Source: Eggerthella timonensis
GTDB taxonomy: Bacteria > Actinomycetota > Coriobacteriia > Coriobacteriales > Eggerthellaceae
Direction: 5' to 3'
Assembly: GCF_900184265.1 (NCBI RefSeq)
Contig: NZ_FXXA01000002.1
Coordinates: 3,455,983-3,519,982 of the forward strand
Length of the DNA: 64,000 bases
Part shown: piece after piece, positions 57,147 to 64,000 of the stretch
How the letters are laid out: each line of letters starts with the position of its first letter
Position numbering within the stretch: the first letter of the stretch is position 1
The notes under the pieces: model-generated
Databases searched by the model: none
What the model saw: the letters and a program-made list of their open reading frames with translations, nothing else
Told to the model about the DNA's origin: nothing
Translations under genes and position numbers: made by a program

Positions 57147-58766
57147 TTATCCCTCCATATTGCTCTTGGCGGTGACCATTACCTTTTGGGGAGTGGTGGT
57201 CACAAGACCGGTCTCGGTTGTAGCCCTCACCATGATCACGTAGCTGCCATCACTTTCAGGCGTCCACGTATAATGCCAGTACACCCATTGCCGGGGATCG
57301 GTTTGACCGAGATCGTACGCCGTCCACGTTTCGCCCTTGTCCATTGAGAACTCAAGCTTGACAACTGCCTGATCGTAAGCATCTGCATAGCCCTCGAACG
57401 TGAAAGGCTTGCCTGTTTCGATGATCTTTCCTTCGGGAACCTTGAGAATGGTGGCATTAGGCTTGTTCATATATTCGCCTTCACCATACGAATTGAAACC
57501 GTTCATCATCCAGTCCGACCATGGCTTTTCTTCGTCAGTGAGGGTATAACCCATGCACTGCTTCACGAACGATTGAGCATCACATCCCTCCACCCAGTTG
57601 ATGCAGGGACTTCCTGAACTGGGATCAAGCGGCTTTCCGCCAATCTCGTAGACAAGGTAAACGTCGTCGAAAGAGGCCTCAGGCACACCGCGCTTGCTAT
57701 GATCTTGAACCCCATTGGTATGGAATTCGCGACGATCGAACAAGGCACCGGTAATATCCTTGCTAGCGCCGCCGCCCTTCTCGATAAGCCAATTCAAAGG
57801 TATGCCCGTTATCTCAACGTTAGAGATGCCACCGCCACCGGGCATGTTATCCACGCAGTGAATCTTGGACAGCTTCGTAACCGTGACCCCAGCACTCTCG
57901 GCTTCCGCGATAAGGTCGGCTAACTTCGCCGTGTACGGCTCGTTCACCAGACCATCGATCGTGATTTCCCAGTTGTCGACAAAATCTCGAGGCAGCTGCT
58001 CGTCGAGAACGTTTTTACCCATGATATGAATCATGCTGTCGTACTTGGAGTGGATCCAGTCGTAGGTGAACATATCTTCAGGAGCGGTTGTTGTATCCTG
58101 ATCAAAAACGAAGTCGCCTTGAACATTCTCAACTTCGACGATACCGTCGAGATGATCGTATTTGACATCATCCCAAAGCTCGACGCCTTCTCCGTTCTCT
58201 GTCATGTTGTGGCAGCTGATGCATTCACCACCTTTTTCTTCGAACGCTTCCTTGTTGCGCTCGCCGTTGTGGATACCGTGCATCAATGTACCCATTTCGT
58301 AGCCGTCGTCGTCGCTATGACAGAGCATGCATTGATCGACGGTGATCTCGTTGCCCAAAGCCTCGTTCCAAATAGTGGTATGGCTGTACTCCATATTGGA
58401 TAGCACATCCGCGAGGTCTTCGTGGCACGCACCGCAACCACGATTGTCGGCATCGAGATAGTAGTTGTTATAGGACGTACCCCCCTCATAGGGACGATTC
58501 CAGTGATAGCACTGGTATTCGGTTGGCGTGCGCTGGACCTTGGTACCGTCCTCCAAGGTGCGTATTTCCGGAGCGTACTGCTTATTGATCTCGTCCTGTC
58601 GAGCCTGCACTTCGTCGTAATAGGCTTCAGTCTTCTCGATGCTGTTTTCGTACGTAGGTTCAGTTGAGGCGCTGTCCTCCGCCGACAAATCTTGCTGAGC
58701 GCAGCCGACAGTAAGCAATGAACCTGCCATGAGCATCGCGGTAGCCAGCACAAACTTTTTTCTCAT
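57147..58766 (-). CDS. Triheme cytochrome c / sulfite-oxidase-fold fusion lipoprotein
   Basis: A 539-residue exported lipoprotein (lipobox 'LLTVGC', Cys22). Residues about 80-200 hold three haem sites, CGACH (111-115), CMLCH (146-150) and CISCH (182-186). Residues about 245-430 are a sulfite-oxidase-type molybdopterin fold, with the candidate Mo ligand Cys304 in 'KIHCVDNMPGGGGISNVEIT' and 'DDVYLVYEIGGKPLDPSSGS'. Residues 450-539 are an Ig-like dimerisation domain. First gene of a four-gene operon with a second such protein, a ferredoxin and NrfD. The substrate is unknown. Confidence 0.85.
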   Translation of the reverse strand: MRKKFVLATAMLMAGSLLTVGCAQQDLSAEDSASTEPTYENSIEKTEAYYDEVQARQDEINKQYAPEIRTLEDGTKVQRTPTEYQCYHWNRPYEGGTSYNNYYLDADNRGCGACHEDLADVLSNMEYSHTTIWNEALGNEITVDQCMLCHSDDDGYEMGTLMHGIHNGERNKEAFEEKGGECISCHNMTENGEGVELWDDVKYDHLDGIVEVENVQGDFVFDQDTTTAPEDMFTYDWIHSKYDSMIHIMGKNVLDEQLPRDFVDNWEITIDGLVNEPYTAKLADLIAEAESAGVTVTKLSKIHCVDNMPGGGGISNVEITGIPLNWLIEKGGGASKDITGALFDRREFHTNGVQDHSKRGVPEASFDDVYLVYEIGGKPLDPSSGSPCINWVEGCDAQSFVKQCMGYTLTDEEKPWSDWMMNGFNSYGEGEYMNKPNATILKVPEGKIIETGKPFTFEGYADAYDQAVVKLEFSMDKGETWTAYDLGQTDPRQWVYWHYTWTPESDGSYVIMVRATTETGLVTTTPQKVMVTAKSNMEG

Positions 58767-59559
58767 TCCCCTTCCTTTCTCTTATTGCGTGATCAGGAGC
58801 AAAAACTCGAGCACTTGCTTCGCTCCAAGCATCCCATGGGCTTGAAACCTTCAAGCGAAACGATCGCAAACGAAAAGCATCCCTCCCCCTAGCAACTGCA
58901 AACGATCAGGAATTCGGCTTGACGCCTTTCACCTTGCCCGTATCGTATCATAAATCATACAAATTTGTGATACTTGTCTTACAGGTCTATGATTCTTTTT
59001 TGAGAATAGAGACAGGTGTTTTGGCTTCGCAGGAGGCTCGGAGGCGCCAAGTTGGATTACCTCGTCAGAATTCGCATGATTCCTCATCGGGGAGACGCGC
59101 TACGGTAAAAGATTTTGAATTTTTCCACGATATTACCGTGTCTCGGAATTTCGCGCCCAAAACCTGTCTTCGACTACCCTACTATCCGGCTTTTCCCTCT
59201 ATAGTGGACGGTTTGCCCGTCATCGGAGGGGGTTTCGAGGCCTTATGCGATCGGAACGGTAAAATATCAGAAATTTTTTTCAATTCTATTACCGTACTTC
59301 GAGAAGTAGGGCGTCCTACGACCTTCCATCAGCTTGGTCAAAGAATGACGGTCGGAAGAGCCTCAATCAGACCGTGCGGCGACCGCATGGGCGAATACTC
59401 GCAGGATTCCACCCAGCCCCGATCGGCCGAACGCAACCAGTCGCTCCACCGAGATTGGAGCCTGGCAAGCCACCCAGCAACTGGCAGCCGCATTCTGCCT
59501 CAGGCGACAAATCCGCAAGGCATGAGCCGCGGGACACGTCAATCCGCAGCGCCCGTGCC
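58767..59559. other. 790-base AT-richer control region upstream of the molybdoenzyme operon
   Basis: No gene is supported. It is visibly richer in A and T than its surroundings. It contains GTATCA/TGATAC (58945-58950 with 58968-58973) around CAAATTTG, a possible operator, and two related sites with ACGGTAA/TTACCGT ends (see next entry). The stretch 59300-59559 looks featureless. Confidence 0.5.
59102..59295. repeat. Two related ACGGTAA...TTACCGT sites
   Basis: Site 1 spans 59102-59139 and site 2 spans 59256-59295. Each has ACGGTAAAA at one end and ATTACCGT at the other around 20-odd AT-rich bases that also share AATTTTT. They are candidate paired operators or ends of a small repeat. Confidence 0.55.
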
Positions 59560-60495
59560 CTACCCCTTCTTCGCGATGCTCTCCAAACCCTCGAAGGCCT
59601 CGGACAGCGCGCTTGGGATGACCACGAGGCCGCCCTTCTCCCGCACGCTGTCGGACACGAAGCTCATCGCGCGCAGTTGAAGCGCCGCGTCCTCGCGCCC
59701 GTACGTGCGCGCGGCGTCCACGAACATCTCCGAGATCTCCTTCTCCACCTCGGCCAGGATGATGCGCGCGTTGTACTCGCGTTCGGCGCGCGCCTCGGCG
59801 GACAGCGACTCCTGCAGGTCGTCGGGGATCTCGATGTCGCGGATTTCAACCGACACCACGGTGATGCCCCATTCGTTCGTCTTGCGCTCGAGGATGTCGG
59901 CCACTTCGCGGTCGATCTGCTCGCGGCGCGTGCTCAGCTGGGCGATGTTCACCGCGCCCATCACGTCGCGCAGGGTGGTCTGCGCCGCCCAGTACACCAG
60001 GCGGACGTAGTTCTTCACCTCGGAGCACGCCTTCCCGGCATCCCACACCGTCCAGAACAGCACGGCGTCCACGTTCACGGGTACGAGGTCGGCGGTCAGC
60101 ACGTGCTCGGCTTTGAACGCCGTCGAGCGCATGCGCATGTCCACGGTGGCCGCCGAGTATTCCACGAGCGGGATCATGAAGATGAGGCCGGGGCCGGCCA
60201 CGCGGTTGAACTTGCCGAAGCGCAAAACCACCGAGCGCTCCCACTCCAGAACCACGTGCATGCAGCTGAACAGCACGGCGGCGGCCACCGCGCCGACGAC
60301 GGCCGGCACGGGCGACCGCAACAGCCACGCCGCGCCCACGAACAGGGCGAACACAACTAGCGTCAGCACCCATCGAAGCGCCGTCGCACCGGTTCGGCTC
60401 GTCGTCGTCTCGTCGAATTGAGCTTCGGTCGCGATCACGACGTCATCGGCGCTCATTTCGTCCGCTTCGTCGAAATACGACTTCTTCTCCCCCAT
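59560..60495 (-). CDS. SPFH/stomatin-like (slipin) protein
   Basis: A 311-residue protein: cytoplasmic N-terminus, two membrane segments (about residues 38-80), then a Band-7/SPFH domain ('ERSVVLRFGKFNRVAGPGLI', 'TADLVPVNVDAVLFWTVWDA', 'QTTLRDVMGAVNIAQLSTRR') and a coiled-coil tail. Slipins form membrane microdomain scaffolds and often pair with NfeD proteins, but none is next to it. It follows the GntR regulator at 60508 with 12 bases between them. Confidence 0.9.
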   Translation of the reverse strand: MGEKKSYFDEADEMSADDVVIATEAQFDETTTSRTGATALRWVLTLVVFALFVGAAWLLRSPVPAVVGAVAAAVLFSCMHVVLEWERSVVLRFGKFNRVAGPGLIFMIPLVEYSAATVDMRMRSTAFKAEHVLTADLVPVNVDAVLFWTVWDAGKACSEVKNYVRLVYWAAQTTLRDVMGAVNIAQLSTRREQIDREVADILERKTNEWGITVVSVEIRDIEIPDDLQESLSAEARAEREYNARIILAEVEKEISEMFVDAARTYGREDAALQLRAMSFVSDSVREKGGLVVIPSALSEAFEGLESIAKKG

Positions 60496-60507
60496 GGCTC
60501 TCCCCTC

Positions 60508-60891
60508 TCACTCGTCGAGCGTCGCGAACGCTTTCTCGATCCGCGCCCTCGCGTCAGCGCGGGAAATCCCCGTTTCCCGAATCACGCGCATCAGCTCCTC
60601 GATCACGACGTCCACCGGCGAATCGGGCAGGTCGAGCGCTTCCCGGTCGATTTCCGCGATGGTCGAACGCTTCCCGCGGCCCGACAGGATCAGCCCGTCG
60701 GTCTCGAGGTCCTGATACACCTTGTGGATGGTGTTGTAGTTCACGCCCAGCTGAATGGCCAGCTCGCGCACGGTGGGCAGCGTGTCTCCCGGCCGCAGCC
60801 GCCCGGATCGGATCAGGAAGATCATGTGGTTGCGGATTTGAATCCACACGGGAACGCCCGATGTATCGTTCACCCGCAACGTCTCGAACAC
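60508..60891 (-). CDS. GntR-family (YtrA-type) regulator
   Basis: A 127-residue regulator: winged helix in residues about 10-75 ('LRPGDTLPTVRELAIQLGVN' and 'TIHKVYQDLETDGLILSGRG') and a short helical C-terminus of the YtrA subfamily. The start is GTG at 60891 with GAAGG eight bases upstream. The 6-bp inverted repeat TATCAT/ATGATA at 60916-60935 just before it is a likely autoregulatory operator. It probably controls the SPFH gene in the same operon. Confidence 0.88.
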   Translation of the reverse strand: MFETLRVNDTSGVPVWIQIRNHMIFLIRSGRLRPGDTLPTVRELAIQLGVNYNTIHKVYQDLETDGLILSGRGKRSTIAEIDREALDLPDSPVDVVIEELMRVIRETGISRADARARIEKAFATLDE

Positions 60892-60991
60892 GCGCGCCCA
60901 GCCTTCCCTTCAAAGTATCATCCGGTCGTATGATAACACAAGCGAACGCCAACGGATCGCCTCAACGAAAGACGAGTGCATCGATCAGATG

Positions 60992-61053
60992 CCCGCGTTC
61001 GCCCCAAACACACGCCTCATGTATGCGAGGCGTGTGTTTGGGGCGAACGCGGG
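60992..61053. repeat. 27-bp perfect hairpin sharing a core with 33100-33161
   Basis: Arms 60992-61018 and 61027-61053 are exact inverted repeats containing TTCGCCCCAAACACACGC, the 18-base core also found at 33100-33161. It lies beyond the hydantoinase operon terminator. Confidence 0.9.
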
Positions 61054-61066
61054 GCCGAGAAAAGAA

Positions 61067-61097
61067 GAGCGCGGCCGTCGCGTTGACGGCCGCGCTC
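61067..61097 (-). terminator. Rho-independent terminator of the hydantoinase operon
   Basis: GAGCGCGGCCGTC (61067-61079) pairs perfectly with 61085-61097. On the minus strand the stem is followed by TTCTTTTCTC, the T-rich tract expected of an intrinsic terminator. Confidence 0.85.
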
Positions 61098-61132
61098 GAT
61101 CGGCGCGCTTCTGGGAGCCCGGAAGCCGCGGA

Positions 61133-62683
61133 CTACCCCAAGTCGCCTGCGGCTTTCACCTTCACGCGGTTCGTGTGGCCCGGGTAGTACGCCAGGGGCA
61201 CGTCCTCGGCGTCGATGATCTCCACGGTGTCGCGGACCGCACCGGCCTCAACCGCGGCGTCCACGGCGGCGACACGCGCGATGGCCAGCGCCTCGTCGCG
61301 CGGCGTGACGTCGTAGTCGACCAACGCCTCGTACACGCCGCTCACCTTCGAGATTGCCGAGCCGATGGCGTTCGCGCAGCCCGCGTGCTCGGGCGCGTCC
61401 ACCTCGGCGGTTCCGGCCAGCTCGTGCGGCAGCACGATGGCGCCGCCGCCCACCAGCACCACGTCGATGTCGTCGCTCGACACCTTCATCACGTCGATGG
61501 CGTCCTCCACGAGCGCGCGAATGGCGTCCATGGCGCGCTCGGCGACCTCCTGCGGGATGTCGGCCACGAGCGCCGCATCCCCCACTTCGGCCATGCCCAG
61601 ACGCACGGCGATGTCGGTGGCCGTCATCGTATCGCCGCCGAACACGAGCGCCTTGCGCGCGATCTCGTAGCCCACCGAGTCGGGGCCCACGGTGACGCTG
61701 CCGTCGTCGGCCACGCGTACGATGGAGCCGCCGCCCAGGCCGATGGATACCACGTCGGGCATGCGGAAGTTCGTGCGCACGCCGCCAATGGTCACCGCCA
61801 CGCCGCTCTCGCGCGGGAAGCCGTGCGACAGAACGCCCAGGTCGGTGGTGGTGCCGCCCACGTCGATGACGATGGCGTTGTCGCGGCGCGACAGGTAGCT
61901 GGCGCCGCGGATGGAGTTCGTCGGCCCGCACGCGATGGTGAGGATGGGATAGCGGCGCGCGTGCTCCATGGTCATGAGGGTGCCGTCGTTCTGCGACAGG
62001 TACACCTCGGCGTTCACCACGCCCTTGTCGGCCAGGCTCTGCGCGAAGCCCTCGGTGAACCGACGCGCCACATCGTACAGCGCCGCGTTCAGGATGGTGG
62101 CGTTCTCGCGCTCGATCAGGCCCATCGAGCCGATCTCGCTCGAGATGGACACGTGCACGTCCTCGCCCAGCACCTCGCGCGCGATCTCTGCGGCGCGCAG
62201 CTCGTCGTCGTTGCGCACGGTGGAGAACACGCTGGACACGGCCACGGCTTCCACGCGCCCGCGCACGCCCTCGAAGAACGCGCGGCACGCGGCCTCGTCG
62301 AACTCCGCCAGGCGCTTGCCGTCGTACTCGAAGCCGCCCTCGATGACGAGCGCGTCCACGCACACGGCCGCGATGTCGTCTGCCCAGTCCACCATCGGCG
62401 GGATGCCCACCGTGGCCGGCGCGCCGATGCGCAGGATGGCGATGGGCGCGAGGCCCTTGCGCTCCACGATGGCGTTCGTGCACTGGGTGGTGCCCAGCAT
62501 GGCCTGCCCGATGAGCGTGCGGTCGACGCCGCTCTCGTCGAGCACGGCGTCGACCGCACCCATGATGCCCGTGTAGATGTCGCCCGAGGTGGGGTTCTTT
62601 ACCGCGGCCACCACCTGCAGGTTCTCGTCGATCAGGACGGCGTCGGTGTTCGTCCCGCCCACGTCGATGCCCAATTTGTACAT
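61133..62683 (-). CDS. Hydantoinase/oxoprolinase A-type ATP-dependent protein
   Basis: A 516-residue protein of the HyuA/oxoprolinase family: the ASKHA-like ATP site 'GIDVGGTNTDAVLID' at residue 5, 'GTTQCTNAIVERKGL' near 65, 'IVIDVGGTTTDLGVL' near 270 and 'GLGGGSIVRV' near 325. It opens cyclic amides or phosphorylates small substrates; the true substrate is unknown. It starts right after the DUF917 stop. The two genes commonly occur together and may encode subunits of one enzyme. Confidence 0.9.
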   Translation of the reverse strand: MYKLGIDVGGTNTDAVLIDENLQVVAAVKNPTSGDIYTGIMGAVDAVLDESGVDRTLIGQAMLGTTQCTNAIVERKGLAPIAILRIGAPATVGIPPMVDWADDIAAVCVDALVIEGGFEYDGKRLAEFDEAACRAFFEGVRGRVEAVAVSSVFSTVRNDDELRAAEIAREVLGEDVHVSISSEIGSMGLIERENATILNAALYDVARRFTEGFAQSLADKGVVNAEVYLSQNDGTLMTMEHARRYPILTIACGPTNSIRGASYLSRRDNAIVIDVGGTTTDLGVLSHGFPRESGVAVTIGGVRTNFRMPDVVSIGLGGGSIVRVADDGSVTVGPDSVGYEIARKALVFGGDTMTATDIAVRLGMAEVGDAALVADIPQEVAERAMDAIRALVEDAIDVMKVSSDDIDVVLVGGGAIVLPHELAGTAEVDAPEHAGCANAIGSAISKVSGVYEALVDYDVTPRDEALAIARVAAVDAAVEAGAVRDTVEIIDAEDVPLAYYPGHTNRVKVKAAGDLG

Positions 62684-63787
62684 TTACGCTCCCTTCCGCG
62701 CCGAGCGCTCTTCCACGGGGATGTAGTCGGTGTCGATGCCGAAGTACCGCGGTCCCACGAGGTCGAGGCCCGCCGACGTGCGCCACATATCGAAGCACTC
62801 GAGGCCCACCACCAACACGCGCTTGCCGTACTTGAGCGCATCGGTGGGCACGGGAATGAACGTGTCGGGGTCCACGAGGCAGATGAGGTCGGGCACCGTA
62901 GCCACGATCTCGCCGTCCACCGTGCAGCTGAGATTCTCGTTCTGGAACTCGACGAACGCCTGGGATCCCTTGTCGTCGGCGATGCCCTCGAGCATCACCT
63001 TGCCGAAGTTGAACGCGCCGCGCGTCTCGCGCAGCACGTCGGAGATCTTGCCCTTGAACAGCTTGTGGCCGCCCGTGAACTTCAAGAAGAACTCTTCAGG
63101 GGAAAGACCGGCCGCAGCCGCCTCGTCCTTCGCCGTGCGGATGGCGCGACCCAGCTCTTCCGAGCGCGTCACGATGCCGTGCACACCGTAGTTCTTGCAC
63201 GTGTCAGCATCCATGCAGAACAGCGCGATGGTCAGCGTGCCGCCGCAGGTCATGGTGGCTGCGCGGGCGATGTCCTCGGTCCACTTGTTCGTGATGGTGT
63301 CAAGGATGCCCGAGTTGCCCTTCTCGTCGATGAACGCCATGGGCGTGGCCGACGCGCCGCCGATGGTGAACGTGACCATCTGCAGCTCGGGGAACGCGCG
63401 GCCCATGCCGTCGGCGTCCACCATGGGGATGCCGAGGCGCGCGGCCGCGGCGATGGGCAGCATGGAGTTCACGCCGCCGGCCTCCATGGGCATGGTGGCG
63501 TACACGGGCTTGCCGTAGTAGCGCGACACCATGTCGAACAGCTTGGCGAACTCGTTGGCGCCCACGCCCTTCTCGGCGAGGATGGTGGGGGCTCCCATGG
63601 AGGCCGCCGGCATGATGAACGCGCCCTCGGGCACCTCGTCGGCGCCGATGAGCTCCACTTCCCCGCACTCCTTCACGGCCCCGATGGCCGTGAGCTTGCC
63701 GATGTAGGGGTCGCCGCCCCCACCTGCGCCGAGAAGCGCCGCGCCCAGCGCGATGTCCTCGATTTCCTGGATGCCGATCTTCCTCAT
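62684..63787 (-). CDS. DUF917 family protein
   Basis: A 367-residue DUF917 protein: 'IEDIALGAALLGAGGGGDPY' at residue 8, 'GADEVPEGAFIMPAASMGAP' near 47, 'MEAGGVNSMLPIAAAARLGI' near 100 and 'RSEELGRAIRTAKDEA' near 215. The family is the usual partner of HyuA-type proteins, probably the second half of a hydantoinase-like enzyme. Its start overlaps the upstream permease stop by four bases. Confidence 0.9.
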   Translation of the reverse strand: MRKIGIQEIEDIALGAALLGAGGGGDPYIGKLTAIGAVKECGEVELIGADEVPEGAFIMPAASMGAPTILAEKGVGANEFAKLFDMVSRYYGKPVYATMPMEAGGVNSMLPIAAAARLGIPMVDADGMGRAFPELQMVTFTIGGASATPMAFIDEKGNSGILDTITNKWTEDIARAATMTCGGTLTIALFCMDADTCKNYGVHGIVTRSEELGRAIRTAKDEAAAAGLSPEEFFLKFTGGHKLFKGKISDVLRETRGAFNFGKVMLEGIADDKGSQAFVEFQNENLSCTVDGEIVATVPDLICLVDPDTFIPVPTDALKYGKRVLVVGLECFDMWRTSAGLDLVGPRYFGIDTDYIPVEERSARKGA

Positions 63788-64000
63788 GCTCGTCCTTCCT
63801 GTATACCGTCCGTCGCATCGGGTGCGACCTGGTTCATGATAGTCGATTCTGCGGGCCGCTTGAACGCGATGGGCCCCGTGAACCGCATCCCGCCCGCCAA
63901 ACGGTAGGCCGCCATGTATGCCGCCATCGCCACGACGATGCCGTTGACCGGCCCGACGAAGAACGGCACGTCGAGCGCCTCGAGCCCCGGCACGAGCGCG
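63784..64000 (-). CDS. Permease C-terminus, cut by window end (probably NCS1-type)
   Basis: Only the last 71 residues are present. They contain one hydrophobic helix ('GPVNGIVVAMAAYMAAYRLA') preceded by 'PGLEALDVPFFV', then a 30-residue cytoplasmic tail. The helix and the coupling to DUF917/HyuA genes suggest a cytosine/purine/hydantoin (NCS1) permease. The start lies outside the window. Confidence 0.55.
   Translation of the reverse strand, partial: ALVPGLEALDVPFFVGPVNGIVVAMAAYMAAYRLAGGMRFTGPIAFKRPAESTIMNQVAPDATDGIQEGRA

Noticed and set aside
60989-63907. A 972-codon open frame on the plus strand opposite the hydantoinase operon
   Set aside because: It is antisense to HyuA and DUF917, which have clear family motifs. 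Long antisense frames are expected at this GC content, and the translation is His/Arg/Gly/Val-rich without motifs.

Overview
The window is high-GC, gene-dense DNA from an anaerobic actinobacterium of the class Coriobacteriia, most likely Eggerthella (E. lenta or a close relative). This is an inference. It rests on an Rnf complex followed by ApbE and NusG-II proteins, a 259-residue 3alpha-hydroxysteroid dehydrogenase-like enzyme, two agmatine deiminase operons, a Tat flavoprotein with a multihaem c-type cytochrome partner, and several LuxR regulators with multi-pass membrane domains. I found no rRNA, tRNA, CRISPR array or intact transposase.

Layout. 1-6.4 kb: small regulatory and enzyme genes (two GyrI-like ligand-binding proteins, an XRE/zinc-ribbon regulator, a radical SAM protein, a CDP-alcohol phosphatidyltransferase, a YjdF homologue behind a cobalamin-riboswitch-like leader, a LytTR/DUF3021 operon, and a pyridoxamine-oxidase-fold/DUF3788 pair). 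6.9-14.1 kb: one tightly coupled operon, rnfCDGEAB-apbE-nusG2-Gx transporter, forming a ferredoxin:NAD oxidoreductase ion pump. 14.2-15.4 kb: bile-acid-type SDR plus an NTF2-like protein. 15.4-16.1 kb: a non-coding stretch with a strong terminator, a long inverted-repeat element and gene debris. 16.1-21.2 kb: a membrane protein with an Mrr-type N-terminus and a zinc-knuckle-like C-terminus, then a two-component/ABC-2 transporter set. 21.4-22.4 kb: a BRO-family gene interrupted by an in-frame stop codon.

22.4-44.2 kb: two complete agmatine-to-putrescine operons in the same order and orientation (putrescine carbamoyltransferase, antiporter, agmatine deiminase, carbamate kinase). Between them lie two tandem membrane LuxR regulators, two MATE exporters around an amidohydrolase, a third membrane LuxR regulator, and a divergent flavoprotein/cytochrome reductase pair. 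44.4-51.8 kb: GNAT, MerR, MFS, an SDR with a histidine-rich tail, a phosphatase/YbaK pair and an amino-acid ABC transporter (continuing to 52.8 kb).

53.3-58.8 kb: a tyrosine phosphatase and an Ig-like mini-protein lie next to the most unusual locus. It is an operon of two exported sulfite-oxidase-fold proteins (one a lipoprotein fused to a triheme c-type cytochrome segment), a Tat-exported four-cluster ferredoxin and an NrfD membrane quinone module. This looks like an uncharacterised respiratory chain. 59.5-64 kb: an SPFH protein with a GntR regulator, then a hydantoinase-A/DUF917 operon with a permease cut by the window end.

The intergenic DNA is rich in structure: long-inverted-repeat elements, a dispersed 29-bp repeat that also occurs as a 33-bp perfect palindrome, two hairpins sharing an 18-bp core, a two-copy structured element whose outer stem covaries, operator-like repeat triplets and short tandem repeats.
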